NCBI GenBank assembly: GCA_028583405.1
Contig: JAPTMU010000166.1
Coordinates: 88,501 to 152,500 of the forward strand
DNA: 64,000 bases
Direction: 5' to 3'
Origin: Pogonophryne albipinna
Taxonomy: Eukaryota; Chordata; Actinopteri; Perciformes; Artedidraconidae
Part shown: piece by piece, positions 46,030-58,325 of the stretch
Layout: each line of letters begins with the position of its first letter
How positions within the stretch are numbered: the stretch's first letter is position 1
Notes under the pieces: model-generated
Databases searched by the model: none
What the model saw: the letters and a program-made list of their open reading frames with translations, nothing else
What the model was told of the DNA's origin: nothing
Made by a program: the position numbers and the translations under genes

Positions 46030-47370
46030 ATGGCTGCAGTCTCAGAGCTCTCCGTGCTGCTGTTCGCTCTCATCAGCAACATTCACTCTGAAGAACTCAT
46101 CGTCATCCGAGAGGAGAGCGACTCTCTCACCTTCAAGCTCCCAGAGGAGGCCGGATCCTGCCTGATCTCCAGATGTGTTGGTGAGGAGAAGCTGGTCCTG
46201 TGGAACACCTCTGACCTCTGGCCCCAGAACTCCTCAGTACCTGAAGACCTGAAACAACGACTCGTCAGCGTGGCCAATACTTCTACCTACATGATCCAGA
46301 ACCTGACCCGTTCAGACTCCGGCCTGTACCAAGAGGAGTGCTGGACTGAGGGCAAAGTGACTCATGAGAAACACATCACAATGACTGTTTGTGGATCAAT
46401 AGGTGAGACTAGATTTCAACGGATGGATGGAGAAACAATGGACCTGCCTTGTCCTGGAGCAGCTGACCACCTGGATGTCCAGTGGCTCAAACGGGATTCA
46501 AGATATGAACAAGAAATATGGACCAGAGTTTTTGGGGACAATACGGCATCAGTGATGGACAATGACAGAGGAAGATACCAAGTGGTGGAAAACACATCAG
46601 CTCTACGTATATCCAACATCTCAACCACGGTCTTCAGATTGTACACCTGTCTGCTGATGAACCAACAGCAGTGTGTCAGCAGTCACTCTGCACAGTTTCT
46701 GCTTAAAACAGAGAGGATCTTTCACTCAGTGGGAGACACAGCTGTGTTGCAGTGCCCTGTCACTGATTTCAGTGAAGAGAAGCCTCCATATTGGACGACT
46801 GAATTCCTAAACAGTGACCAAGGACAACAAAACCACTCTGTGGGTGTGGTGGACCAAAGCTACTCTCTGGTGTTAACATCGGTAACGTTAAATCACTCAG
46901 CTATGTACACTTGTAAAACCTTTACTACTGTAAAAACATATATGCTGGTGGTGTGCCCCAAATCCCCCCCCCCTGCTGTAGAGCTCTTCTCAGGGGGAGA
47001 AGAAGTCACTGTCAGATGCAAAGATTGGGAAAAGGGTTGGGATCACGTTTGGTTCTTTCAGTCGAGTCGAAACAAAGGAAGAAGTTCTAGTGTATATTTT
47101 GTTCCGATCAGGAGCAATGTGCGCAGGCGCCCTGATGGGAAATTGGTCATTTCAAATGTTTCTTTGCAAGACACAGGAGAGTATTGGTGTGCAGTTCTTG
47201 ACGAAGATCAGTGTTTGTTTTCCACCAAGACCGTCCTGAAGCACCGAGACCCCTTTGGGGTTCACTCCACCTTCTACGCAGTGAGATGCTCAGCGCTCAG
47301 TGTTCTGCTGCTGATGCTCTGTGTTGCTGTAGTCACTGTGACCCTGAGGACCAGAACACGGGACACTTGA
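46030..47370 (+). CDS. Single-exon Ig-like receptor, copy B (446 aa)
   Basis: The architecture is that of copy A: signal peptide, four Ig-like units, transmembrane helix (SALSVLLLMLCVAVVTVTL) and tail RTRTRDT. In the first 124 residues only three or four differ from copy A (for example Ser20 for Ala and Lys36 for Glu). From the second unit on they diverge: ETRFQRMDGETMDLPC against EFRYKSLTRETMHLPC, and in unit 4 DWEKGWDHVWFFQSSRN against DFQSPLWFFKSTRT, with small indels. The last 50 residues and the 3' flank are again nearly identical. Canonical cysteines and the DTGEYWCAV motif are kept. The open frame and the preserved motifs argue that it is functional; ligand unknown. Confidence 0.88.
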   Translation: MAAVSELSVLLFALISNIHSEELIVIREESDSLTFKLPEEAGSCLISRCVGEEKLVLWNTSDLWPQNSSVPEDLKQRLVSVANTSTYMIQNLTRSDSGLYQEECWTEGKVTHEKHITMTVCGSIGETRFQRMDGETMDLPCPGAADHLDVQWLKRDSRYEQEIWTRVFGDNTASVMDNDRGRYQVVENTSALRISNISTTVFRLYTCLLMNQQQCVSSHSAQFLLKTERIFHSVGDTAVLQCPVTDFSEEKPPYWTTEFLNSDQGQQNHSVGVVDQSYSLVLTSVTLNHSAMYTCKTFTTVKTYMLVVCPKSPPPAVELFSGGEEVTVRCKDWEKGWDHVWFFQSSRNKGRSSSVYFVPIRSNVRRRPDGKLVISNVSLQDTGEYWCAVLDEDQCLFSTKTVLKHRDPFGVHSTFYAVRCSALSVLLLMLCVAVVTVTLRTRTRDT

Positions 47371-47486
47371 TATGCATCTGTTCATTTCAGTTCCCTCTGT
47401 CCTCGTCCTCTTTAATACAGCGGCTCAGAAACAGCATTTAAACACTGGATGTTAGACATTCATGCAAACACAACATCTGAGTCTGA

Positions 47487-47766
<280 letters not shown>

Positions 47767-48211
47767 CAAAGACCAACAGCAACATGTCATTTTATTATTA
47801 TTATAATAATAACTACTGTTATTATTATTATAAATACATTTAAAGTTTAAAAAGTATAAAAGTTTAAACTGAAGGAATACAAAATGTAAATGTTTCCATG
47901 TCTTGCTGTTCTTATAGGGATCACTGCTTTGGTCTGCAACGTGTTTTTTAAATAAACATCTATTTTAACAGTCCAGTTATCAACCTTTAAACGTTGCTTT
48001 TACATTAAAAAAATGGTATTCACCAATATTATCTTGTGTTATTCTACTGATGTTTTATTTTAAATCTAATGATTATGGCTTTTTTTTTATGTTTGGAAAA
48101 ACGTGATTAGTCTTTTATGCATTTATAATATTTGTATCCTTCATTGTTGTCAGCATTATATCATTTGTTGTAATTCCTTGATATATATCCATCAATAATC
48201 AAAAGTCTGTT

Positions 48212-48217
48212 AATAAA
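48212..48217 (+). promoter_or_regulatory. Putative polyadenylation signal of copy B
   Basis: AATAAA in sequence homologous to that after copy A; the duplicated block ends soon afterwards. Confidence 0.45.
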
Positions 48218-48249
48218 GGTTACAAATAACCAATAAAAGCTGAGAGACA

Positions 48250-49030
48250 GATCTTGTTTTTTCCTGAATCTTTAATCTTAAATGGGCAATCACATATAAA
48301 CATTATTTAAAATAAATGGATTGTTATTTCTACATGACATCCCTATTATGCATATTACTTCATATTGAAGGCTATTTTAAACCCAATTAACAAAATCTAC
48401 TAATACCTTTTTTATATGTGCCTCTACTGCCTATTGCATTTTACTGCATTTATCACTCAGAGATATTCAGTGTTGGACGAAGTACTCAGATCCTTAACAA
48501 AAGTAAAAATACTATGTGTTAGAGCCATTTTACCTTTTGTTATTATTGTCTGAATGTTAGGCTTAATAATATAAATTAGATTATACTGTAAATTATCGGC
48601 TATTTTTGTGAGTCACATTATGGTTTAAAATGCATTAATTTAAGGCTCACATATTATTTGTTATATGTGCGTCAGTATCACGTGCATGGCTATGCCTATA
48701 TATGGTAGGTTGATGGGACACAGCTGAGGGTGATAGACGGGGAAACGGAAAAGTCTTTTGAGCGTGTTCTTTTTGTTACTTTGGAAAATGATACACCTTT
48801 TAGTTACTATGAAGCGAAGAAATGTGTCCTCCTGTATGTACCGTGTGGATCAATGAATAAAGCTCATCTGATTCAACTACGATCTCCGCTGAATTGTTTG
48901 GAAACAAAGAGAGGCGCGTCAAAACCCACAACCCCGATAGAGGTGGCTATTAAATTGTAGACAAGGATCAAGACGCCACCACACTATGAATTTAAAGGAC
49001 TCCACTACAAGTCCTGATTACAAAATTCTA
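48250..49030. other. Intergenic, possible LTR remnant
   Basis: 48,475-48,515 holds an end of the TACTT-rich transposon family. 48,650-48,960 has a TATATA box-like word, AATAAA at 48,856 and a GC-richer tail, as in a solo LTR, but I cannot define TG...CA ends or a target duplication. The 76-codon frame there is not a recognisable gene. Confidence 0.3.
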
Positions 49031-49252
49031 CTTACCCCTCCTGTTGTGTTCGGGTCAAATCTGACCGATTTACTACTTTCATCAATCATGACTTTTTCAT
49101 TTTACATTCGATTGCATTAAGGCTTTACGACATCCTTCACAGTAGACATTTGAACATATTAAATTGTAGATCACCACTTTCATTGAATTTTGTTCCTGGT
49201 CAAAAATGACCGCCATAAAGAAAAGGAATTAGTAACCATCCAGATCAGATAA

Positions 49253-49268
49253 AACACACACACACACA

Positions 49269-49351
<83 letters not shown>
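49253..49351. repeat. (CA)n microsatellite
   Basis: Nearly pure CA. It is followed at 49,380-49,600 by a dispersed repeat with degenerate telomere-like CCTAACCCTAACC words and TTTTGTCCCCATAAGG; a shorter telomere-like run is at 53,735. Confidence 0.93.
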
Positions 49352-49355
<4 letters not shown>

Positions 49356-49639
49356 CATGTATACATCACTTCAGGGGACATTGACTTACATGCATTTCCT
49401 GGAGACTTATCCTAACCTTAACCATAACCAACACATGCCTTACCCTTAACCTTAACCTTACCCTAACCCTAATCCTAAACCTAACCAAGTCTTCACCCTA
49501 AAATTAATGATTCCCCTCATGGGGACCTCCATTTTGTCCCCATAAGGGAGGCGAGTCCCCACACGTGACTGTGTAAACAGATTTAGGTCCCCACAAGTAT
49601 CGTAATGCTAGGCCACCCACAGGCACGTACACTAGATGT

Positions 49640-49790
49640 GTTTTCCCCCCCCTTATGTGCCCATCCCCCCATGTGAATCACACCTAGCACACACAAACAC
49701 ACACACAAACACACAGAACAATTTGATACATTTCCCGCTCTTATGTGCCCATCCCCCCACTTGGAACACACCTGGCACAGGCAATACATG
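49640..49790. repeat. Direct repeat of about 55 bp, two copies
   Basis: CTTATGTGCCCATCCCCCCA occurs at 49,653 and 49,740, each followed by a related CACACCT(A/G)GCACA segment. A hAT-like end CAGTGGCGGCTCAAGA starts at 49,795. Confidence 0.7.
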
Positions 49791-50662
49791 TTCACAGTGG
49801 CGGCTCAAGAGTATTTGTGTTGGGTAATCTATGGTAGGGCTAACCCATGAGAGGTGGGGCTCAAGTCAGTATTTGCAATGTAATTACATACACGCTCCCC
49901 TTGACAGTGAAACGCCACGCGTGAGGTTTAGATTATTTCTCTGTCTCAATCCAAATGGAACTGTATGAAATAAAAAGGCACATTTGTCTTGTAGTAAATA
50001 AAAAGGGCGACCTGGAGTCAATCCTGCAATTTCCCCACAGGTGAAAGAGTTGACATGCTGAAAACCCAACCCCTGCAGGGGGTCTGGGGGCAGTGGTGGA
50101 GCCAGGACATTTTCAGTGGGGTGGCCAGGATGGAACCAGTGATCATTTTGGGGTGGCATTGAAATCACTATTATATGAACATAAAAATACATCTCACTAT
50201 AAAATAAGGGGTTATTTAAGGCACCTACAACACACCTCTACATTATTTGGGATCAAGTGGTGGAATAGATCAAATAATATTCTGTATATCTAACAATTTC
50301 TTTCGTATTCCTGCAGGCAAAGTATCAACGAAGCTCACATTATACAAATGTAATGCAATATACAGACTGTTTAGCTTATGATGATCAGCAGCACTATGGG
50401 CTCATTCTCTCAGTGTATCATCAGGAATACAGAGACACACACACATCATTTAAATAAGAGTTTTTAAATTAAATGATAGGTTAAGAATAAACATCTTAAA
50501 GTAAATAACAATAAACAATAGCCCTTAACCCTGTAAGGCCCCCGGTTGTAATTTTACAACATTACTTTAAGCTATCCTAAAAAAGTCAGTAAATGTTCAG
50601 GGGTAGACATTAAGGGTAAAAAGCCAATGCCACTGGCCCTCCGGGCCGGTGGCATTGTATTA

Positions 50663-51030
50663 TCACTGGCCCCACCATTGTAACCACTGGCCCCACCATT
50701 GTAACCACTGGCCCCACCATTGTAACCTCTGGCCCCACCATTGTAACCTCTGGCCCCACCATTGTAACCTCTGGCCCCACCATTGTAACCACTGGCCCCA
50801 CCATTGTAACCTCTGGCCCCACCATTGTAACCTCTGGCCCCACCATTGTAACCACTGGCCCCACCATTGTAACCACTGGCCCCACCATTGTAACCTCTGG
50901 CCCCACCATTGTAACCTCTGGCCCCACCATTGTAACCACTGGCCCCACCATTGTAACCTCTGGCCCCACCATTGTAACCACTGGCCCCACCATTGTAACC
51001 ACTGGCCCCACCATTGTAACCTCTGGCCCG
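50663..51030. repeat. 21-bp minisatellite, about 17 copies
   Basis: Unit CTGGCCCCACCATTGTAACC plus A or T. The period is a multiple of three, so open frames (Val-Thr-Met-Val-Gly-Pro, Tyr-Asn-Gly-Gly-Ala) run through it on both strands; I regard them as artefacts. Confidence 0.96.
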
Positions 51031-51464
51031 GAGCATTCGTCCAAAAAAAATCGACTAATAATGAAGAAAATTAACACATTTGTTGCAATAGTAATTTATG
51101 CACTAACTACATTACTACTTGTACTACAACATTTGAATAATCAGGTCTTCCTCATTTTCCTCAATTGTTCATATTTGGTTTATTAAAATAATGATATTGT
51201 GGTCATTGTTAAAAAATGTCTGCTATTATTATGAGTATTATTATTTGTATAATGCGCTTTCTGCCTTCCTGTCATTAGGAGTTAGAAATGTAATGGCTAT
51301 AGATTAGATTAGACCCTTCATTATCCTAAACTGCTGGGACATTTCCTTATAGCCAATACCTTTATATTTTCTACTCTTCACTTACTTGTCAGCATAGGTC
51401 GGCATTGATGTACAGAGCCGACAGAAGACCTTGTTTATATTGGCATCATATTGAGAGGTGCAGC

Positions 51465-51700
51465 CAGTGACGCGTCCTAAAACCAGGAAGTAAGCTGCTG
51501 GTTCCCTCGACAAAAAGCAATGGGATTTCTCCACAGGGTTTTGGAAAATAGCTGGAAATAAGGTCTGTGGAAAACAAACCTGTTTGATAAATGCACGTTT
51601 TGTTCAGCCGGATAATCTCCACATGTCTACCCTACTTTTATAATTTTCGAATCATAAATCTAATCGATAGATTATAAAAGGGTTTTAGGACGCGTCACTG
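51465..51700. mobile_element. 236-bp MITE
   Basis: Inverted ends CAGTGACGCGTCCTAAAACC and GGTTTTAGGACGCGTCACTG enclose non-coding sequence. No clear target duplication. Confidence 0.85.
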
Positions 51701-53531
51701 CACCAGAAGCCAACTCCATCGATCAAGCTGAAACTTTCTCTCCCTCTTCTTCTCATGCTCTCTGTCACTCTCCTTTAACTCCTCCGGTGACTTTCTTTTA
51801 TTTGAAGATTGTTTTTTGCACGGCGCTTGGACGGTTACCGTTGGTATTAAAAACATTTTGGCGAATCGTTAGGTGGCGCGACAGTGTAAATGCATTTTTA
51901 ATAATAACATTTTTGAATGGAACATTCTCAACATGAATGCAGAAATCCAAATAAATATAACTTACATATGTGGGAAAATACTGTGTTTGAAATGTGTAAT
52001 TGAAATTAGATGCTAGCTTTTTGTTTTGATATATATATATTTTGTATTCCAGTCTCCCTTCAGATATGTTAAGTGGCATGGCATTCAACACAATGCTGCT
52101 CACCTCCTTCAGTTGGGAGAAAAGCTGGTTCAGGTTCAGCCTTATGGGGATACAGGGCTGCTGAGCCTAGAGATGGATCTGTTGGTCCTGGCACCAGGGG
52201 GAGGGACAACTGATTTAGTATGAATAGCTGCTAATAATCTACCTGTATTTGTTAAATGTCAGCTAAAAGTCCAGTGCAATTAAAAACCTGTATAGATATT
52301 AACAGTACTTAATGTCAGCTTAGTAAAAAAAAACATGACAATTATTATTTACAATGGACTAAGCTTAGCTAACAGACATAATTCCACCACTCATGGACCA
52401 CACCCACCTTTTCTTTTGAAAAATTGGGTGACATACTGTCGCCCTTTAGTCTCTCTCTCTTGTTTTTCTCTCCTTTCTTTTCTCTTTTGAAAGCCTGACT
52501 TTGTGAGTCGTTGACACATGGTATACACACGTAAGTACTAGCATCCCTGCTCCTCACATGCTCACACTAGTGTCTGCTAGAAAGTGCCGGCGGTGCTGCA
52601 CCGCGTTTGGAGGCCACCCCCAGCCACCCCCCAGCTCTGCCACTGTCTGGGAGGATTCTCCCCCAGGATTTTTTTTGAAATACTAACATAAAATACACAT
52701 TCTGGTACTCTCTTGAGAGGAAAAATAAATACATCTATTACTACACGACATATTTAAAAAAAATGAATACCATTTTAGTTTTTAGTTACTTTGTTCTGAA
52801 AGCTGAACCTGCTGCTCCTCATTGAAGAGAGAAGAGGCTGTGAATGACTTTACATTGTGGATAAGGGTGGATAGCCCCCATTGTTCTGTGTGTCAAAATG
52901 AAAGACAGGCCACACACCTATCAATCATCAAACCGTGGGGTCTTATTTCATTACGTATTGATTTCTATCAACACGTAATGTTGTATCGACGTATATAGAG
53001 ATGTACTACAGCAAAAGTATTCTCTGTCGGGACTTCCTGCAACAACACCACGCCGTTATCGTGATTCTGATTGGCCAGAAGACATTATCAAAGATGTTCT
53101 ATTGAGAAGACGATCACTACGTGACAAAAGTTTTCAAAACCGTTTCTGGTCTTCGGTATTTCCAGACAAGTGGCTTCTGAAATCAATCTTACTAACTGCT
53201 GTCTGTGCAATTTACTCCGCGAGTTGGCGGACTTTATTTTGCTTACTTTAACATCATTGTTCATGGTGGGGCTAAGCCATTTATTGGTATGGCTGTAGCC
53301 TACCCCAGCCATACCCTGGCGCCACTCAGTGTCTGTTCTTTGTATATTTACTGCAGTTTCTTCATGTATAACAGTAGTCTGATACAATATTTACAGTTTG
53401 AAAGGGTGCTGAATGAAATGTGGTGATGATTAATGGTTTTTGTGTTAATGTAATAGCAGTGAAAACAGGACCGGTGAAATTTGACCGCGAACACCAAAGT
53501 AAGGGGGGAACGAAGACAACAGGAGGGTTAA

Positions 53532-54130
53532 ATATACCTAAAGTACAAAATGTTATATACTCATTTGGCACAATGACTCGTTTGAGAATAATTTATTGTA
53601 TAAAAGGTTTATCTGATAAATCAACAGTAATAACGAATATAATAAGTAATAATCTTAACATAGACGAAATAAAGTCCGGGATTCACACACTGGGTTTGAG
53701 CTTTGACCGGTTTGAACTGGTTTCAACAGTGACTCTAACCCTAACCCTAACATTATCTATTATTTTACAAATCCTCCTCATCTGGAAATGAATTTGAAGC
53801 GTTTGGGTTGTATTGTTTACTATTACTACTAACAATACATATCAAACAAAAATTGTATACATTATATATTTTATATGTGTGCATGGTTTATTGCATGTTT
53901 TTCTTATTTTCAATATGTTCCAGATGAGGAGGATATATCTTTTGTCTTTTTATTTATTATGAATCCCCTGTTTCCTATTTAAACATTGTTTACACCCTGA
54001 AATAACCCCTTTTAATAAAGTATTTTTAAACATCATCCGAGGCGTGTCCCATGTCTCGCCTGCACCACCTCTCTAGACCTCGGCCTGGGTTTTAAACACT
54101 TTTAGGGACACTTGGTTGACTTTACTTTAA
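53532..54130. other. Intergenic sequence without recognisable gene
   Basis: AT-rich, with one short telomere-like run at 53,735. The 123-codon frame starting at 53,420 crosses the piggyBac-like end and is not credible as a gene. Confidence 0.45.
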
Positions 54131-54791
54131 AGGGGACCTATCATGCAAAATGCACTTTGATGTCTTCTCTACATCAACATGTGTCCCCGGTGCGTCAGGG
54201 AACTTACGCAGCGTCAGAAAATAAAACCCTCTCTCTTTTCCTCCGTACCCAAATCTCTAAAAACGGGGGAACAACGGAGCTGATCCAGATTTGCGTCCGA
54301 TATGACGTAATATCTGAAATGTGGACCCACGGCCCAATCAGAAACGTTGCTATCAGAAACAATGCCCGACTGTTTTGGACGTAATATGGTCGGTGTTTAC
54401 ATTAGCATCGCTAACACTCAGAGCTAACCTGTACTGGAGAGCATGTGTGTGAAGAAGCAGGAAGTAAAAAGGAACTCACCTTGTGGTATAACCGGCAAGA
54501 GAGAAAGCCTTTGAGCTCCAGACTGTTTCAGAGAGAATTCTTGATAATCCATGATATGGCGTTTCATCACCGCAGTATCTGCCGGTAGAATCTCCCGCAT
54601 GAGCAGGCATTTTTTTTAGCTTTATCCCCAAATCAGCACTTTTGAAACAGGAAGTGAAATAGAGGGATATGAGGCATGGCTAGAATGGGTGATCTGTTTG
54701 GTATTTTGAGCAAAACACTTCATAGACATGTTTTTTATATATTTTGATATATCTGAGAGCTATTGCCTAAAAATAGCATGATAGGTGACCT
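54131..54791 (+). mobile_element. TTAA-type DNA transposon copy, full length
   Basis: Preceded by TTAA (54,127-54,130), starts AGGGGACCTATCATGC and ends GCATGATAGGTGACCTTC. The inside matches 1,608-2,302 inverted. It contains one copy of the unit (CTACATCAACATGTGTCCCC) amplified at 20,812-21,642. Confidence 0.82.
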
Positions 54792-55927
54792 TCAAAACAT
54801 TTTCCCTCCCCGTGTGCCTACTAACCCGTGTGTATTTTATATTTAACAATTTTTTTAATATTTTATATATTTTATACTCTATATATTATATGTTATACAC
54901 GCTCTGTGCTTCAGCCGCTGCTCTCTTCTATCCCTTTTATTGCATTTTCTTTCTTTAATTTAATTAAATTTTTAACACAGACCAAACAGGGCTTTTATAA
55001 ACTTGTCTTGGTTTTATTACAGGAGTTTTTAAATAGGTTTTTAAACAAAAATACTTACCCGAGAGCCCGTGCACCACGCTGCGTTCCTACAGAGTGCTGC
55101 ACGTTCCCCAAAACCCTAACCCTTCAATTTGAAATTCCTTTCGACCAAAAAAAACGTACTAATTTTTCACTTGTAAATTAGCCTAGAATAATATATAATT
55201 ATGATTTAAAACTTTTTTTATAATGCTCAGAGACATCATGCATTGTTTCCTCAAAGCACACTGTGTGTAATAATGTTCAGCAATGAAGAAGGTGAGGAAT
55301 CAGGAGACATCTAGTGTGAAGAGGACTCCGTGAACTCTTTAGAGCAACATTCATTCTTATTGAATCTTTTTTAATTAAATGCTGTAGGCTTCAATCCTTA
55401 CCTGAAGGTACCACCACCCACCACGCATCCCATCTTTCGTCCTCATCATATCCACAAAATATCTCTTCAGAATCCAAATTTAACTCAAGATGCATCCGGT
55501 GTCATGATCTGGGTTGTGTTTCTGGTTTTCTTTTTGGGCGTTTGAAATGTATTTTGCGGACCCATATTCTGGAATGCCCCATATTTAATACTCCCCGCCA
55601 TCCCTGGAAATCATTTTTGTTTTAAGTAGACCATCATTCGTCTCCATCATATCCACAAAATATCATAACCCACATTTTAATTCAAGATCCATCCAGTGTC
55701 ATGATTTGTGTTCCTTGTTTTCTTTTGAATAGCTTAATACCCCCTGCATTTTGTCTGATCTCACTTTCTGTTTTACCCACTGTGTGATTGTCTGCCTCGC
55801 CCCGATCCCAAAATACTTTGTGTTTTTGCCTGCCCGCTCCAGTTGTATTAGTCAATGTAATGAGTCCTGATTGTATACATGTCTTTCTAAGTGTTCCTCT
55901 GTCAGTCCATCATTAAAGTTACCTGCC
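54792..55927. other. Intergenic, with a direct duplication
   Basis: CATCATATCCACAAAATATC occurs at 55,444 and 55,645, each followed by about 85 bp of similar sequence (GATGCATCCGGTGTCATGAT and a related copy). TGATTGTCTGCCTCGCCCCG and what follows look like a retroelement end. No gene recognised. Confidence 0.45.
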
Positions 55928-56021
55928 TCACCTTGATCCAGCTCTTCTTGTCAAGGTTCCTCTCCAAATTTCCTTTCTGGGTTTAGTTCCCGTCAATTTC
56001 TCGACTTGTATTTCCCGCAGG

Positions 56022-57419
56022 TTAGTCTCCCTTTGTTTTACCTTGCCTTCTGTTTTCGGCCCCGTCCACACGGAGACGAAACGGATTTCGAACTGAAGTC
56101 GACTGCAGAAAAGTCTTCCGTCCACACGGAAACGGCTCAAGAAACGTGTCCGTCCACACTGCGTAGAAGGTGGAGTGAACCCCAAAGGGGTCTCGGTGCT
56201 TCAGGACGGTCTTGGTGGAAAACAAACACTGATATTTTCTGTCAAAAACTGCACACCAATACTCTCCTGTGTCTCCCAGTGTAACATTAGGAATGACCAA
56301 TATCCCATATATGTGCCAAGGCGCATTGCTGTTGATCGGATTAAAATCTACATTAAAAATTCTTCTTCTTCGGTTTGACTTAAAGAACCAGAAGTAACGC
56401 TGACCCATTTCCAAATCTTTGCATCTGAGAGTGACTTCTTCTCCCCCTGAGAAGAGCTCTACAGCGGGGGGGGGGGGGGGGAATTTGGGGCACACCAACA
56501 GAGCATATGATTTCAGAGTTGAAAAGGTTTTACAAGAGTACATAGCTGTGTGATTCAAGGTTACCGATGTTATCACCAGAGAGTAGATTTGGTCCACTAA
56601 GCCCACAGTGTAGTCAGGTTGTCCTTGGTGATCGTTGTAGAATCTAGTCTTCCAATATGGAGGCTTGTCTTCACTGAGATCAGTGACAGGGCACTGCAAC
56701 ACAGCCGTGTCTCCCACTGAGCGATAAATAAACTCTGTGTTCAGCAGATACTGTACAGGCTGACTGCTGACACACTGCTGTTGTTTCATCAGCAGACAGG
56801 TGTACAATCGGAAGTCAGTTGTTGAGAAGTTGGATATACGTAGAGCTGATGTGTTTTCCACCACTTGGTATCTTCCTCTGTCATTGTCCATCACTGATGC
56901 CGTATTGTCCCCAAAAACTCTGGTCCATGTTCCTTGCTCAGATGGATGATCCTGTTTGAGCCACTGGACATCCAGGTGGTCAGCTGCTCCAGGACAATGC
57001 AGGTCTAATGTTCCTTCAGGTATCCCATCTACCCTACTGATCTCACCTATTGATCCACAAACAGTCATTGTGATGTGTTTCTCATGAGTCACTTTGCCCT
57101 CAGTCCAGCACTCCTCTTGGTACAGGCCGGAGTCTGAACGGGTCAGGTTCTGGATCATGTAGGTAGAAGTATTGGCCACGCTGACGAGTCGTTGTTTCAG
57201 GTCTTCAGGTACTGAGGAGTTCTGGGGCCAGAGGTCAGAGGTGTTCCACAGGACCAGCTTCTCCTCACCAACACATCTGGAGATCAGGCAGGAGCCGGCC
57301 TCCTCTGGGAGCTCGAAGGTGAGAGAGTCGCTCTCCTCTCGGATGACGATGAGTTCTTCAGAGTGAATGTTGCTGATGAGAGCGAACAGCAGCACGGAGA
57401 GCTCTGAGACTGCAGCCAT
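56022..57419 (-). CDS. Ig-like receptor copy C, membrane anchor lost
   Basis: From the ATG at 57,419 the frame keeps signal peptide, four Ig-like units and all core cysteines to HSTFYAV (residue 421). Then, instead of the transmembrane helix, it runs into repeat sequence (56,050-56,156) and ends 44 codons later with WTDTFLEPFP and a Lys-rich end, with no hydrophobic segment. If expressed it would be secreted. Unit 1 is nearly identical to copies A and B; unit 2 starts EISRVDGIPEGTLDLHC and unit 4 has KDLEMGQRYFWFFKSNRR, both unlike A and B. A 4.5-kb hAT sits 31 bp upstream of the ATG, cutting the gene from its promoter at 61,985-62,160. It could be a young pseudogene or a soluble variant. Confidence 0.75.
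   Translation of the reverse strand: MAAVSELSVLLFALISNIHSEELIVIREESDSLTFELPEEAGSCLISRCVGEEKLVLWNTSDLWPQNSSVPEDLKQRLVSVANTSTYMIQNLTRSDSGLYQEECWTEGKVTHEKHITMTVCGSIGEISRVDGIPEGTLDLHCPGAADHLDVQWLKQDHPSEQGTWTRVFGDNTASVMDNDRGRYQVVENTSALRISNFSTTDFRLYTCLLMKQQQCVSSQPVQYLLNTEFIYRSVGDTAVLQCPVTDLSEDKPPYWKTRFYNDHQGQPDYTVGLVDQIYSLVITSVTLNHTAMYSCKTFSTLKSYALLVCPKFPPPPPAVELFSGGEEVTLRCKDLEMGQRYFWFFKSNRRRRIFNVDFNPINSNAPWHIYGILVIPNVTLGDTGEYWCAVFDRKYQCLFSTKTVLKHRDPFGVHSTFYAVWTDTFLEPFPCGRKTFLQSTSVRNPFRLRVDGAENRRQGKTKGD
56050..56156. repeat. Dispersed repeat with CGTCCACACGG words
   Basis: GGCCCCGTCCACACGGAGACG at the left, and two more CGTCCACAC words to the right; a common fish repeat. Its right edge coincides with the point where copy C loses similarity to copies A and B. 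Confidence 0.7.
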
Positions 57420-58275
57420 TCTGCTCGGAGGTTTCCTCGTGAGTGCTGTGCAAACACCAGAGGTGGGACCAAGTCATTGTTTTGCAAGTCCGAGTCAAGT
57501 CTCAAGTCTTTGCGCTCAAGTCCAAGTCAAGTCTCAAGTCAGGATGGGCAAGTTCAAGTCAAATCCAAGTCCTAAACTTTGACAACACGAGTCTTAAACA
57601 AGTCATTGTGTGCTTTTCACCAAATGTAATGACATCGGTCAACAGAATAATACTTAATAATCAAACCGTTCTTTATTAGTCACATTAATAATCCATTTTC
57701 TCTCTGCTGGTAAATTAACGTGTGTTTTTCTACTTTAAGAGGGATCAGTAAGGTAAGGCTACCGTGACGGTTTGATTCAGAAGGAGTTTAATGTATAAGA
57801 TCCCTGATGTTGAGGTAACCAGAATGTTTATTTCCACTGTGTACAACATGTTGTAAGGGACCCACAATCTATCTTTATGCCAGGGATAATGTGCAGCCAG
57901 GCGTCTCTATAGAGAACACCTGCATCTAGATCCCTCTGCAGGTGGTACTTCAACTATATTTTGATGCTAATACTTTTCTACTTTTACTTGTAACATTTTG
58001 AATTCAGGACTTTTTATTGTACAGGGTTCCTGCAGGTTTCGCCAACTCAAATGTAAGACTTTTTAACACCTTTTTAAGACCACTTTGAATAGAATTTAAG
58101 ACCTATTTCACGGCAATAAAGTATGGAAAATGTATATGAAAGAAGAAATACGTCCCATAATCACTTACAAAGTAAATGTATTCATGTTCAACATCAGAAC
58201 AATGACTGAACATAACAGCATAACAGTACAGAACTGTGTTAGCGTGTTAGACAAAAAGTGTGTCTGTGTGTGCTT

Positions 58276-58323
<48 letters not shown>

Positions 58324-58325
<2 letters not shown>

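Larger units (their letters stand above)
50091..52645. mobile_element. hAT element, TSD TCTGGG(G/A)G
   Basis: Ends CAGTGGTGGAGCCAGGA and CCAGCTCTGCCACTG, flanked by TCTGGGGG and TCTGGGAG. It splits a dispersed repeat seen intact at 38,880-39,010. No transposase frame found. It contains the 21-bp array and a 236-bp MITE. Confidence 0.82.
49036..53527. mobile_element. piggyBac-like element with nested insertions
   Basis: Left end CCCTCCTGTTGTGTTCGGGT and right end GACAACAGGAGGG are inverted; the right flank is TTAA (53,528-53,531) and the left TTAC. Both ends carry GGTCAAA(T)xTGACC-like words. No transposase frame remains. Inside are a (CA)n tract, telomere-like repeats, and a hAT. Confidence 0.7.

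Noticed and set aside
50572..51077. YNGGA and VTMVGP repeat frames
   Set aside because: They come from a 21-bp period in a hAT element; no signal peptide, promoter or flanking conserved sequence.
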